From Alkalihalobacillus sp. TS-13 (GTDB lineage Bacteria > Bacillota > Bacilli > Bacillales > Fictibacillaceae): DNA of 64,000 bases. Under the pieces are notes generated by a model, which saw nothing but the letters and a program-made list of their open reading frames with translations, searched no databases and was not told the origin of the DNA. A program made the position numbers and the translations under genes. The stretch spans positions 1,178,001 through 1,242,000 of the forward strand of contig NZ_JAHKSI010000001.1 of the NCBI RefSeq assembly GCF_019720915.1, given 5' to 3'. This document shows positions 1-9,193 of this stretch, in pieces; the first letter of the stretch is position 1, and every line of letters starts with the position of its first letter.

Positions 1-2
1 TA

Positions 3-557
3 TCGATCATCGTGATTTTGAATATGACAGGTTTGATTTCTTACTCGGCAAATGACATTACATCTGGAATCTTACAGTTTTTATTTGAAGGAACGGAAAC
101 GGATCATTTTTCGAAGTTTCTCTTCATCAGTATCCTCTTTATCCTAGTGACCTCGGGGTCAGGTTATTTTCTTGGGATACTTTTGAGGGATCTAGGTCCC
201 AATCCTACACTATCAAAAGAAAAATATAGTATTTCAGACGAAAAGACAGAAATAAAAACCTCTTATAATGAAAAAGGAGAAGAAGTAAACGAAGTAACTA
301 GAATAAGAACCGAGCAGTTTTTTAAAGATTCCCCTAAAAATGTGGGAAGGTACATCGGAATGGTTGAACGTGTATTGATCATCATCTTCATCGTCCAAGG
401 AATTCCTCATGGAATGACATTCCTGATTGCAGTAAAATCATTGACTAGATTCAAGCAATTCGAGAACAAGGCCTTCTCAGAATATTATTTAATTGGGAGC
501 CTACTTAGTGCTCTTATTGCAATGGTAATTGGGTATCTGGTCATACGGATACTATAA
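3..557 (+). CDS. Multi-pass membrane protein, 5' end outside window (DUF3307-like C-terminus)
   Basis: The frame is open from the first bases of the window, so this is probably the C-terminal 184 residues of a longer protein; a GTG at 12 lacks a visible ribosome site. Hydrophobic segments lie around residues 40-60, 118-140 and 160-182 (counted from the GTG), with a charged lysine/glutamate-rich middle. The tail, with GRYIGMVERVL, then AVKSLTRF, then an EYYLIGSLLS-type segment, resembles from memory the C-terminus of DUF3307 membrane proteins. Function unknown. A strong terminator follows at once. Confidence 0.6.
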   Translation, partial: SIIVILNMTGLISYSANDITSGILQFLFEGTETDHFSKFLFISILFILVTSGSGYFLGILLRDLGPNPTLSKEKYSISDEKTEIKTSYNEKGEEVNEVTRIRTEQFFKDSPKNVGRYIGMVERVLIIIFIVQGIPHGMTFLIAVKSLTRFKQFENKAFSEYYLIGSLLSALIAMVIGYLVIRIL

Positions 558-574
558 TCGAATTTCCACACAGC

Positions 575-605
575 CACTTGGACGTTTTTTGTCCAAGTGT
601 TTTTA
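575..605 (+). terminator. Intrinsic terminator
   Basis: Perfect 9-bp stem CACTTGGAC / GTCCAAGTG around a short T-rich loop, followed by a T run. It ends the membrane-protein gene. Confidence 0.9.
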
Positions 606-626
606 TTCCCATGATTTGTTTTTATT

Positions 627-660
627 GTTGATTTCTACGGAATTTTCGCTTGAAATCAAC
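627..660. repeat. R1 repeat, minimal copy (two ends only)
   Basis: A 34-bp inverted repeat that begins GTTGATTTCTACG and ends CGCTTGAAATCAAC. These are the two ends of the roughly 230-320 bp R1 element seen at 12661, 23488, 37989 and 60659, joined with almost nothing between them. It looks like an internal-deletion derivative of a MITE-like element. Confidence 0.6.
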
Positions 661-850
661 AAAACCTTTTAACAGAACCTATTATTAAGACCAGAGGCGG
701 AACTGAAAACCTCCTCGAGGCCGTGTCTTGGGTAGTAAAACAGAGGTATCATATTGCATGATTGGTTGTATCAGTTTATTTGGTCTTAAAGAAGGAAAAT
801 ATTACCTTTTTCCCGAAGTATCTAGAGCTCATATTTTTAAGGGGGATGAT

Positions 851-2177
851 GTGTTGAAATTTCCAATGCCGGATGTAGAACAATTTTTCCAGACGCTTGG
901 TATCAAAGACTTTGTAATCAGTCCAACAGAAGAACAGTTGATCATCAGTACAAATATTAACGGTCATTATAATTTATGGGGAATGGACCTTCCAAACAAA
1001 TATCCGTATCCACTGACCTTCCAAAATCAACTTACACATGGACTGCATTATTCCAAAACAGGGGATTTCATCCTTGTAGGATTCGATCGTGATGGCGATG
1101 AAAACATCCAACTATATGCCTTACAGCCATGTGGCGGGAATTTGATTCCTATAAGAAAAGCAGAGGGTGAAAAGCATTATTTCAGTCATTTGACAAACGA
1201 TGGGAAAAGACTTTATTATACTTCCTCGGTCGGGAATGCAACTTATCTTAATGCATACTGTTATAACCTGGATACACAGGAGGAAGAGCTTATAGTTGAA
1301 GGCACTGATGGTGGAATTGAAATCATGGCAGTCAGTGATGATGAAGAGAGTATCATCTACTCGAAACACTTTTCTAATTCAAATACACGTGCCTTCATAA
1401 GACGAAATGAACAAGACATTTCATTGACTCCACCAAGTGAAGAGGAGCATATGATTACTGAAGTTGTATTTACTTCAGATGATACGGTTTATTTCACAAC
1501 AAATTATGGATCTGATTTTTCTTATCTAGCTAAATACAATCTGATAACAAATGAATATTCAAAAGTGCTTGAACTAGAGAAAGAAGATTTGACCACATTA
1601 AAGTTTGACAAATTCAAGAACCAACTTTACTTGATCAGTACAAGCGGTGTTGAAGACCGTCTTTTCGTTTATTATCTTATGAAGGAGCAGACGAGTCAGA
1701 AGGCTTGTTGCTCAAGGATATGTCGCCCATGATAAAATTTTATTGATGGGTGGCAGCTTTGGCGGTTATATGTCCCTATTGGTGCATGGTCGACATCCTG
1801 AATTATATAAAGCTGTCGTTGATATCTGCGGACCCAGTGATTTATTCTCATTCATAGACAGCGTCCCTGAACATTGGAAACCTTCGATGGTAAAATTCGT
1901 AGGCGATCCTATAAAGCATAGAGAAAAATTGACAGAGGATTCTCCGATCAATTATTTAGATAACATGACAAAACCGATGCTGATGATTCAGGGAGCCAAC
2001 GATCCAAGAGTAGTAAAAGCTGAATCAGACCAGATTGTAGAAGCTTTGAAAGATAATGGTACAGAGGTGGAATACATGGTCTTAGAGGATGAAGGTCATG
2101 GGTTTTCGAAAAAGGAGAATGAAATTGCAGTCTATCGCAGAATTTTAAATTTCTTCGATCAACAGATAGCAAAATAA
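851..2177 (+). pseudogene. S9-family (prolyl oligopeptidase-like) peptidase, internally deleted
   Basis: Positions 851-1732 encode a beta-propeller domain and 1743-2177 the end of an alpha/beta-hydrolase domain with nucleophile motif GGSFGGYM, acid motif GANDPRV and histidine motif EGHGF, so serine, aspartate and histidine are all present. The second frame can be read back to about 1719 (GYVAHDKILLMGGS). Between the halves only a few codons remain, where the family normally has roughly 100 residues with the HGGP-type strand and oxyanion region. The parts are out of frame. The best start is GTG 851, 3-4 bases after AAGGGGGAT; upstream codons from 728 have no ribosome site. Likely a deletion pseudogene. 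An assembly error is possible but would have to remove about 300 bases. Confidence 0.8.
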
Positions 2178-2196
2178 AAAACAAAAATTTAAAGGA

Positions 2197-2235
2197 TGTC
2201 AGGCTTTCTAGTATAAAGGAGCCTGGCATTATTTA
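2197..2235 (+). terminator. Intrinsic terminator
   Basis: Stem TGTCAGGCT / AGCCTGGCA (one G-T pair) followed by TTATTTAT, 20 bases after the peptidase stop codon. Confidence 0.6.
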
Positions 2236-2443
2236 TGAGCTCTGTTATACTTAAATATTGATTTTGCGATATTCTCCGAAAGTACCAGCAAAAACAATTA
2301 TCAGAGCGGTTCTGAAAACAATAGCTATGTTAATGAACTTTGTTGATTTACCGGAATCAACAATAAGAACCAAAACAGCAGAAACTTATTTAATACTGAA
2401 ACGTCCAATTATAGAGGACTAATTATAAAATATAGGTGAAATC

Positions 2444-3364
2444 ATGAAAAACAAACCAATTCTAAAACTGCAAAATATACATAAATCAATCGGTAAAAAT
2501 CAAATCCTTTCAGATGTTGAGTTGGAAGTGAATCATGGTGAAATCATGGGATTATTGGGACCGAATGGTTCAGGTAAAACAACGATGATCAGGATCATCG
2601 TTGGATTGATGAAAGCAGATAAGGGACAAATTGTAATCCACGGACATGATTTATATAAGGAGTTTACCCAAGCCATCAAGCATATCGGAGCGATCGTTGA
2701 GAACCCAGAGTTCTACGAACACTTGAGCGGACTTCAAAATTTACAACAATATGCAGCGATGGATCCGACGATATCAGAGAATAGGATCAATGAAGTGGTT
2801 GGGATCGTCAATTTAGGTAAGGCTATACATGATCAAGTTAGCACTTACTCTTTGGGGATGAGGCAACGCCTTGGAATTGCCCAAGCTATTTTACATCAAC
2901 CTAAACTGCTTATCCTTGATGAACCGACTAATGGTCTGGATCCTCTTGGAATGAGGGAGTTTCGTGAATACATAAGGGCCTTGAGAAAGACAAAAAATGT
3001 TTCAATCATTATTGCAAGTCATTTACTCCGTGAGATTGAAGATTTGTGCGATCGAGTTGCCATCATTCAATCAGGGCGAATATTGAAAGTCAGGCACCTA
3101 ATTGGTGAGGACGAACAGTCAACCAGTATGTTCCGTTTTGAAGTGGATGCAGCCGATAGAACGAAAGACATCCTTAGTGAGTTGAATTTTGAAGCTGAAG
3201 TTGTGGGTATTGGTGTAGATGTCATGGTAAGTAAATATGATGTTCCTAACGTTGTAGAAAACCTAGTTCATGAAGGTATCATGATATATTCCATAACAGC
3301 AAAGCATCAAACGCTTGAAGAGGCGTTTTTTGAAGCAACGGAGGAGCCTTCCAATGATGTTTAA
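2444..3364 (+). CDS. ABC transporter ATP-binding protein (BcrA-like exporter)
   Basis: 306 residues, one nucleotide-binding domain. Walker A GPNGSGKTT near residue 39, signature SLGMRQRLGIAQA near 135, Walker B LLILDEPTNGLDP near 155 and an H-loop histidine in ASHLLREIED. The C-terminal 80 residues form the regulatory extension usual in the bacitracin/lantibiotic-resistance (BcrA/CcmA-like) group. It overlaps the permease gene at its 3' end, so the two form an export unit that probably moves a peptide, lipid-linked compound or drug across the membrane. The substrate cannot be read from sequence. Confidence 0.9.
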   Translation: MKNKPILKLQNIHKSIGKNQILSDVELEVNHGEIMGLLGPNGSGKTTMIRIIVGLMKADKGQIVIHGHDLYKEFTQAIKHIGAIVENPEFYEHLSGLQNLQQYAAMDPTISENRINEVVGIVNLGKAIHDQVSTYSLGMRQRLGIAQAILHQPKLLILDEPTNGLDPLGMREFREYIRALRKTKNVSIIIASHLLREIEDLCDRVAIIQSGRILKVRHLIGEDEQSTSMFRFEVDAADRTKDILSELNFEAEVVGIGVDVMVSKYDVPNVVENLVHEGIMIYSITAKHQTLEEAFFEATEEPSNDV

Positions 3365-4124
3365 TTTGATCCGTAACGAACACATCAAAATTTTCTATAA
3401 AAAGGGAAGCCAAATCCTATTTTTAGTTTTTGCAATTGGGTGTCTTTTGCTTGCATTGATGACAAGGAACATCTTATCCACCTCTGGCGAAAATGAAAGC
3501 TTCGCTGATTATTTCATTTTCAGTACGAATTTCTTGTTCTTATTACAATTCGTATCTGTCATCATTGCAGGATCAATCGTTGCAAATGAATATGATTGGG
3601 GAACGATTAAATTTCTTTTAATAAGACCTGCACAACGATCCAAAGTCCTGTTATCCAAATACTTGACTGTCTTACTAATCGGAGTTTATCTATTGGTGTC
3701 CTATGCGATATTTGCATTACTATTCGGATTTGTCCTTTTTGGGATTTCTGATTTCGTAGGGGATTTTGATAACGTGAAGAATATCTTTTTACGATATATG
3801 ACGACTTTCGTTGAGGTTTCAGTCATGTCAACGTTTGCCTTCACAATCTCCACAGTATTCAGAAGCAGTGTGGTCGCGGCAGGTACCTCTATATTCTTGA
3901 TTTTGACAGGGAGGACGTTTGTAGAAGTGCTTGCTCATTATCAAATTAGCTGGGGGAAATACATCCTTTTTGCAAATACGAACCTTACTCAATTTTTCAG
4001 CGGAAACCGTCCATTGTTCAAGGAAATGACTTTTGCGGGTTCCATTTTAATCCTGTGTATTCATTTAGGGATCCTCATTGCTGCATCGTGGTACTCGTTC
4101 ACAAAAAGGGATGTCGCTAATTAA
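3354..4124 (+). CDS. ABC-2 type transporter permease
   Basis: About 256 residues with six hydrophobic segments, the usual layout of an ABC-2 permease partnered with a BcrA-like ATPase. The start is one of two adjacent ATGs (3354, 3357) that overlap the ATPase stop codon and follow GAGGAG; the open frame extends further up but inside the ATPase gene. Translational coupling with the ATPase is likely. The dipeptide-rich extracellular loop near residue 40-50 (LSTSGENES) is hydrophilic. Substrate unknown. Confidence 0.85.
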   Translation: MMFNLIRNEHIKIFYKKGSQILFLVFAIGCLLLALMTRNILSTSGENESFADYFIFSTNFLFLLQFVSVIIAGSIVANEYDWGTIKFLLIRPAQRSKVLLSKYLTVLLIGVYLLVSYAIFALLFGFVLFGISDFVGDFDNVKNIFLRYMTTFVEVSVMSTFAFTISTVFRSSVVAAGTSIFLILTGRTFVEVLAHYQISWGKYILFANTNLTQFFSGNRPLFKEMTFAGSILILCIHLGILIAASWYSFTKRDVAN

Positions 4125-4213
4125 TAGAAGAAAACCGTCCTAAAAATGAAGAATATGTATAATTTCATTTACAGGTTTCATCCTAATACTAACCCTATTA
4201 AGGAGGAATCAGC

Positions 4214-4402
4214 ATGCCACACAAACGAAATCAAAACCAAGAAGCTGTAGAACGTACAGCTAAGAACATCAAAGATGGAGCGGATACTGCGTTTGATAAT
4301 GTAGAAAATGCCGTTGAAGCAACCGAAAGTGCTGCAATGAATGCAGTGGACAAAACAGCCGATGCCATCAACAAACAAATCGAACGAAATAAAACAGAAT
4401 AA
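4214..4402 (+). CDS. Small hydrophilic helical protein
   Basis: 62 residues with no cysteine, rich in Ala, Asn, Glu, Lys and Asp, with a repeated pattern such as ENAVEATESAAMNAVDKTAD that predicts one long amphipathic helix. This resembles stress-type LEA-like or sporulation small proteins, but I do not recognise a named family. A very good ribosome site (AAGGAGGAAT) sits at the right distance. It is followed by a bidirectional terminator shared with the convergent PH-domain gene. Confidence 0.75.
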   Translation: MPHKRNQNQEAVERTAKNIKDGADTAFDNVENAVEATESAAMNAVDKTADAINKQIERNKTE

Positions 4403-4464
4403 AGAACACTTGGTGAAGCCAAACTTTCAGCGCATGCTGGGGCTGGCTTTAAGGGTAATGGAGG

Positions 4465-4507
4465 TAAAATGGGACTGATCCAGTAATAAATTGGCAGTCC
4501 CATTTTA
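4465..4507. terminator. Bidirectional terminator
   Basis: Perfect 13-bp inverted repeat TAAAATGGGACTG / CAGTCCCATTTTA with A-rich and T-rich flanks, between two convergent genes. Confidence 0.9.
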
Positions 4508-4516
4508 CTTGGCAAG

Positions 4517-4894
4517 CTATTGATTTACATAAGTTGCTAGTGCTTTTTGTACATCATAAATGCTCTTATCCTTGCGGAACTGTTTAGAAATCGGATGAGA
4601 CGTACTGGATATGAAGATTTTCAATTCTGCATCCATATCAAATGTACCAGCTGTTTCTACACTATAATGAGTGACATTTCGGTAAGGGACAGAATGGTAC
4701 TCGACCTTCTTACCAGTCATTCCTTGCTTATCAATCAAAATAAGGCGCTTATTGGTAAAAACGATCAGATCACGAATTATTTTGAAGGCTTTCTCTACCC
4801 GTTCATTTTCCGTGACGATATTTTCCAGGTCTTTTTCAACTGCTTGCAAATCTGCTTCTGATGCATTTCCCATCAGGCCATCTAAAATTCCCAT
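4517..4894 (-). CDS. PH domain-containing protein (YozO-like)
   Basis: 125 residues with the pattern of the bacterial PH-domain family that includes B. subtilis YozO: MGILDGLMGNAS start, then FTNKRLILIDKQG and the SVPYRNVTHYSVE strands. The start at 4894 is chosen because GAGGAGG lies 9 bases upstream; an ATG further up (4912) overlaps that ribosome site. The role of the family is unknown; a soluble, possibly membrane- or peptide-binding domain is expected. Confidence 0.85.
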   Translation of the reverse strand: MGILDGLMGNASEADLQAVEKDLENIVTENERVEKAFKIIRDLIVFTNKRLILIDKQGMTGKKVEYHSVPYRNVTHYSVETAGTFDMDAELKIFISSTSHPISKQFRKDKSIYDVQKALATYVNQ

Positions 4895-4971
4895 AGTTTT
4901 TAACCTCCTCATTTCATCTACCTATATTAGTTTTCGGTGCAAAAATTGATTTTCCTACCAATCTTAACACC

Positions 4972-5772
4972 CTATTTTCCCCTCGCATGTCGGTTCGTAG
5001 CCTTGACTGCTTCTTTCATGATATTTTTCATATTGTTACTCTCCAATACTTCAACACCTGCTGCAGTAGAACCGCCTGGGGTTGTTACTTGATTTCTTAG
5101 TGTTTCTGCAGACGCCCCTGTTTCAAGCATTGAGGCTGAACCTGCAATCATTTTAGTAACTAGCCGCTGAGCTTGTTCTCTTGTTACTCCATAATTGACC
5201 GCTGCTTCTTCTAATGCTTCAGAGAATAAATATAAGAAAGCAGGAGCACTCCCTGTAATCGCAGTCAAATCATGGACTTGATCTTCTGACAACTCTTCAT
5301 ACTCTCCAATGGCGATTAATATCTGTTCGATCACATGCCGGTGAGATTGTTTGACGTTCTTCCCACATGCGAAAGTAGTCATTGATTTTCCTACCAAAGC
5401 TGCAGTGTTAGGCATTATCCAACAGACAGGAGCTCCGGCGGGCAGATGGGCTTCCATAGTAGAAGGATCGATGCCCGCGGCCACTGTGATAACTAGTTGG
5501 CCGTTCATACAACTCGATAACTCTGAGAACAGGTTGTCATGTGCATCTGGGGGAGCTGCCAACAAGACTACATCAAACGATGACATTGATTCTTTCCAAT
5601 TTCGAGTTATTTCAACCTTGTATGTAGAAGCTAATTTGTCCAGACGTTGCCTGTCAGATCGATTCGCAATTGTAATGGCAGAAAAAAAGGGTTCGTTTGT
5701 AGATTTTAAACCGGAAACAATCGCTTCAGCCATACGACCGGCACCAATCACTAATAACCTGGATGGAATCAT
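4972..5772 (-). CDS. proC: Pyrroline-5-carboxylate reductase
   Basis: 266 residues, the normal length. It reduces 1-pyrroline-5-carboxylate to L-proline with NAD(P)H in the cytosol. The N-terminal Rossmann motif is VIGAGRMAEAI, followed by the PNTAALVG stretch. The C-terminal signature ITGSAPAFLYLFSEAL and the loop TTPGGSTAAGVEVLE are typical of the P5CR dimerisation and substrate domain. It stands alone, with no proA or proB beside it. Bacilli often have several P5CR paralogues, so the exact paralogue (ProG/ProI type) is not assigned. Confidence 0.9.
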   Translation of the reverse strand: MIPSRLLVIGAGRMAEAIVSGLKSTNEPFFSAITIANRSDRQRLDKLASTYKVEITRNWKESMSSFDVVLLAAPPDAHDNLFSELSSCMNGQLVITVAAGIDPSTMEAHLPAGAPVCWIMPNTAALVGKSMTTFACGKNVKQSHRHVIEQILIAIGEYEELSEDQVHDLTAITGSAPAFLYLFSEALEEAAVNYGVTREQAQRLVTKMIAGSASMLETGASAETLRNQVTTPGGSTAAGVEVLESNNMKNIMKEAVKATNRHARGK

Positions 5773-5911
5773 TCATACACATCCTTTCTATTTCAACATC
5801 TTAAACGTATCAAAAAGAAAGGGGGATGAAAAGTAAATCAACAATCAATGGGAATTTGTAACCTTTTTTTAGTTACATACGTCTTTAGGAAAAGGCACTG
5901 TTAAAGGACTT

Positions 5912-6094
5912 GTTGATTTTAAGCGAAATTCACGACACTCCTGCGGGAAAAGCGAGCCAGGCAAGACCCCGCAAACGAACTTAAGGGTCTGACCACGTCG
6001 TGTGGTGAACGTCGAAGCCAACACATCCTGTGCAAGTTAGCTGAAGAAGCTTGCGGATCGCCCGGGGAAAGGGAGATAATTTCGCAGAATCAAC
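5912..6094. repeat. R1 repeat copy
   Basis: 183 bp bounded by GTTGATTTTAAGCGAAATTCAC and a degraded end AATTTCGCAGAATCAAC. The interior has the family words for CCTGCGGG..AAGCGAGCCAGG and a GACCCCGC stretch. Confidence 0.65.
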
Positions 6095-6135
6095 AATATA
6101 GTCTAACAGAGCCCAGGAAAAAAGGGGGCAGGCAA

Positions 6136-8340
6136 ATGAAAAAGTGGTGGTTATTAACTGGTTTGGTTGTAATAATTGCAATTGGTTATTTTTATTGGAC
6201 TAACCAACCTAAAGTATTGAACGCCTGGGATGAGAATCAAGACACACCCGTTGTTTTGCAAAATAAAACTTGGAAAATCCTTTTTTCCAAGAAGATAGAT
6301 GTCAAAACAATCAAAGAGGATACTATTTATGTCACGGATTCTGATGGCGAGAGACAAAATGTATCTTTTACTATTGATGATGATCAACGTACTGTTCTGA
6401 TCCAGCCACCAGAAACAGGTTACAATCTTTCGAGCAGCTATTTTACACTTCATGTTGAGAATGGTATTCGTTCAACCCAGGGGAGAAAAATAAAAGAAAT
6501 CCCACCTATGAAATTCATTGTGGAACGAACCTTACCAGTAATCGGATCGAAGGAGAAATTAAACGACTATTTTTTGCAAGCTATCAGAGAAAATAAACAA
6601 AAGACACGTCTATTCTCACGTGGAGATGCTATAGCTACAGAGGAGTCTTCAGACGCAAGTGCCAGCGCAAAAGCTGATAGCAGCGGATCTGGAGATTTTT
6701 CAGAAACGAATGTCCAGGTAGATGGGGTGGATGAAGCCGATATCGTTAAAAATGATGGCAGATATGTATATCAAGTCCTCCAAGACCGTGTTATCATCAC
6801 GAAGGCATATCCGGCCAGTGAAATGAAGAAGGTAGCGGCCATCACCTTCAAGGAACATGAGTTATCCCCACAGGAATTGATATTATATAAAGACCGCTTA
6901 GTTATTATCGGTCACAGTCTTAAAGAAATGCAAGCTATCCAGAATAGAGGAACATCTGCTAAAGACGTTGCGTTATTACCGATACATCACACATTAAAAG
7001 CTTATTTTTATGATATTAAAGATCGATCTAAACCTATTTTGGAAAGGGAAGTGGAAATTGAAGGCTCCTATTTTACAGCACGTCGATCAGATAACTATCT
7101 GTACTTAATTTCCAATCATCATCCTAACTACTGGCCTTTAGCAGAAAAGAAGGATCAGGGTAAAAATATCGATCTCAGACCAAAAGTGAGGGACAGTGCG
7201 GATAACGATGGATCAAAATATATCGACTACGAGAAAATCAATTACTTTTCCGATTCAAAAGATACGAACTTTACGATCATTTCATCTATCCCTATTGACA
7301 AACCAAGGAAAAAAGCACGGTTCACCACTTATTTAGGAAGTGGAAACCAATTGTATATGTCCAAGGAAAATATTTTTATTGCAGTTAATACCTACCCGGA
7401 TCTTACAACAGATACAAGAGTTGAATTTACGCCTGATACCGTAGTTTATAAATTCACTTTCAATGAAGAAGTTGTAAAATTCAAGCATTCGACTGAAATT
7501 GAGGGTACGGTTTTAAATCAATTTTCAATGGATGAGTACAGAGGCAAATTCCGAGTTGCTACTACAAGCGGGAATACGTGGAATGATGATAATCCATCAT
7601 CCAATCATTTATTCATATTTGATGAGAAGTTAAGAAAAATTGGAGAGATAACTGATCTTGCACAAGGTGAACGGATATATTCTGCCCGATTCATGCAAGA
7701 TCGTATCTATATCGTCACATTCAAACAAGTAGATCCTTTGTTCGTCATTGATGCGAGCGACCCAACAAATCCAAAAGTGAAAGGTGAACTAAAAATACCA
7801 GGTTTCAGTAATTATCTGCATCCATACGATGAAAATCATCTGATTGGATTCGGACAAAATACGAAATTAGTAGAGAACTCTTCCGTTAGTGAACCATTCG
7901 TTCAAACGGACGGTATCAAAATATCGATTTTCGATGTCAGTGATATGAATAATCCTATAGAAAAACACACTGAAATCATCAATGGGAACGGAACCTATTC
8001 GCTACTGAACCATGATCATAAATCGCTATTATTTGATAAACAACGAAACATTTTTGCTTTTCCTATCCACATCTACAATTACGAAGAAGGGAAAGCGCAA
8101 ATTGAAAATGCCTTTCAAGGTGCGATGATCTATAACATTGACACGAAGGATGGTTTTAACTTGGCTGCAAAACTCTCTCACACACAAACAGAAGGGGAAA
8201 AACGATTTGAACAGTGGGAAACGGATATTCAACGTCTACTGTATATCCAGAATACGATTTACTCGTTATCAAGGAGTAAAATAGTTGCTCACGAATTATC
8301 TACTTTCGAAAAAATCGGGCAAATCGATCTGAGGGACTGA
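6136..8340 (+). CDS. Secreted or membrane-anchored beta-propeller domain protein
   Basis: 734 residues. The N-terminus MKKWWLLTGLVVIIAIGYFYW is a signal anchor. Residues about 25-130 look like an Ig-like extracellular module (VVLQNKTWKILFSKKID, then YTLHVENGI-type strands). The block NVQVDGVDEADIVKNDGRYVY near residue 200 is the hallmark of the Beta_propel family (COG4880), in which the rest of the chain folds as a WD40-like propeller. Start supported by AAAAAAGGGGG. Function unknown; probably an extracytoplasmic scaffold. No operon partner. Confidence 0.85.
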   Translation: MKKWWLLTGLVVIIAIGYFYWTNQPKVLNAWDENQDTPVVLQNKTWKILFSKKIDVKTIKEDTIYVTDSDGERQNVSFTIDDDQRTVLIQPPETGYNLSSSYFTLHVENGIRSTQGRKIKEIPPMKFIVERTLPVIGSKEKLNDYFLQAIRENKQKTRLFSRGDAIATEESSDASASAKADSSGSGDFSETNVQVDGVDEADIVKNDGRYVYQVLQDRVIITKAYPASEMKKVAAITFKEHELSPQELILYKDRLVIIGHSLKEMQAIQNRGTSAKDVALLPIHHTLKAYFYDIKDRSKPILEREVEIEGSYFTARRSDNYLYLISNHHPNYWPLAEKKDQGKNIDLRPKVRDSADNDGSKYIDYEKINYFSDSKDTNFTIISSIPIDKPRKKARFTTYLGSGNQLYMSKENIFIAVNTYPDLTTDTRVEFTPDTVVYKFTFNEEVVKFKHSTEIEGTVLNQFSMDEYRGKFRVATTSGNTWNDDNPSSNHLFIFDEKLRKIGEITDLAQGERIYSARFMQDRIYIVTFKQVDPLFVIDASDPTNPKVKGELKIPGFSNYLHPYDENHLIGFGQNTKLVENSSVSEPFVQTDGIKISIFDVSDMNNPIEKHTEIINGNGTYSLLNHDHKSLLFDKQRNIFAFPIHIYNYEEGKAQIENAFQGAMIYNIDTKDGFNLAAKLSHTQTEGEKRFEQWETDIQRLLYIQNTIYSLSRSKIVAHELSTFEKIGQIDLRD

Positions 8341-8422
8341 AAAATACTCCAAAGCATTTCACATTTGACTTGAATACATTTATTATAAGTATATCATTCA
8401 TATGTGAAAGGTCGGATTTAAA

Positions 8423-8854
8423 ATGAACGAGAAGAGCCAAACAATACCAAGACCACTGGTGCAAACAAATCAATGGGTACTATTTTTATCTGTTCTTAGT
8501 GTATGGATCAGTGGTGCAGAATGGATCCTTCTGATACCTCTCTTCAGTGGAATATCTGGACTGTTGCTGAATTATAATCCAATCATGGAATTTGCTGAAT
8601 TGTTTCTTAAACGTCCATTTTCAGAGTATATTGCCGAAGACAAACAGCAACAAAAGTTTAACCAATGGATCGCCACAATTCTTCTGACAATTGCTTTCGG
8701 AGGTTATCTTATGGGAGCGACCATCATAGGCCACATTGTATCACTGTTGGTTGCAATTGCATCGTTTGTAGCGATATTAGGATTTTGTGTAGGTTGTTTT
8801 ATACGCTATAAATGGAGCCAATACCAATATAAAAGGTTGCAAAAAGATTCATGA
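8423..8854 (+). CDS. DUF4395 membrane protein
   Basis: 143 residues with four hydrophobic segments. The start IPRPLVQTNQW and the cysteine pair in GFCVGCF match the DUF4395 family. In other Firmicutes these proteins often lie near thioredoxin-like or rhodanese genes, but not here. The paired cysteines suggest a redox or sulfur link, which is inference. Start ATG follows GAAAGGTCGG. Confidence 0.8.
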   Translation: MNEKSQTIPRPLVQTNQWVLFLSVLSVWISGAEWILLIPLFSGISGLLLNYNPIMEFAELFLKRPFSEYIAEDKQQQKFNQWIATILLTIAFGGYLMGATIIGHIVSLLVAIASFVAILGFCVGCFIRYKWSQYQYKRLQKDS

Positions 8855-8863
8855 CGACTTTAT

Positions 8864-8895
8864 AGGGGCTTTTCCTTTGGAGGAGCCTCTTTTAT
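8864..8895 (+). terminator. Intrinsic terminator
   Basis: Stem AGGGGCT / AGCCTCT with one G-T pair, then a TTTTA tail, just after the DUF4395 gene. The following ~300 bases (to 9193) are AT-rich with no gene; no clear promoter could be picked. Confidence 0.75.
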
Positions 8896-9193
8896 GTGAG
8901 CTCAGGAGATATCCCCGAATAATTTTCGATTATTACGAATTCTCTAAAAACCAAAAGGACTTATTTCCTACGCCTGTAATTTTTTTCACCCTAAATTACT
9001 ACCTTTTGTTTCGTAAATTGAACCTTGCTAACTATTGATATGACAAGAAAAACTAGCGGAAGACCATTTTTTTACCTCTTCACCCTGTTTGTAGGATAAT
9101 GCAGAAAATTGTTGCAATATTTTTACCTTGAACATATAATTGTTCTTGAGCAAATATTCAGAAAAAATAAAAAATGAAAAGGGGTTAGGTAAT

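Noticed and set aside
728-850. Longer N-terminus of the S9 peptidase from ATG-like codon 728
   Set aside because: No ribosome site, no family similarity; GTG 851 has AAGGGGGAT in front.
9140-9193. TTG 9140 as start of the alanine symporter
   Set aside because: No ribosome site before it; GTG 9194 has AAAAGGGG at the right distance and gives the family's normal N-terminus.
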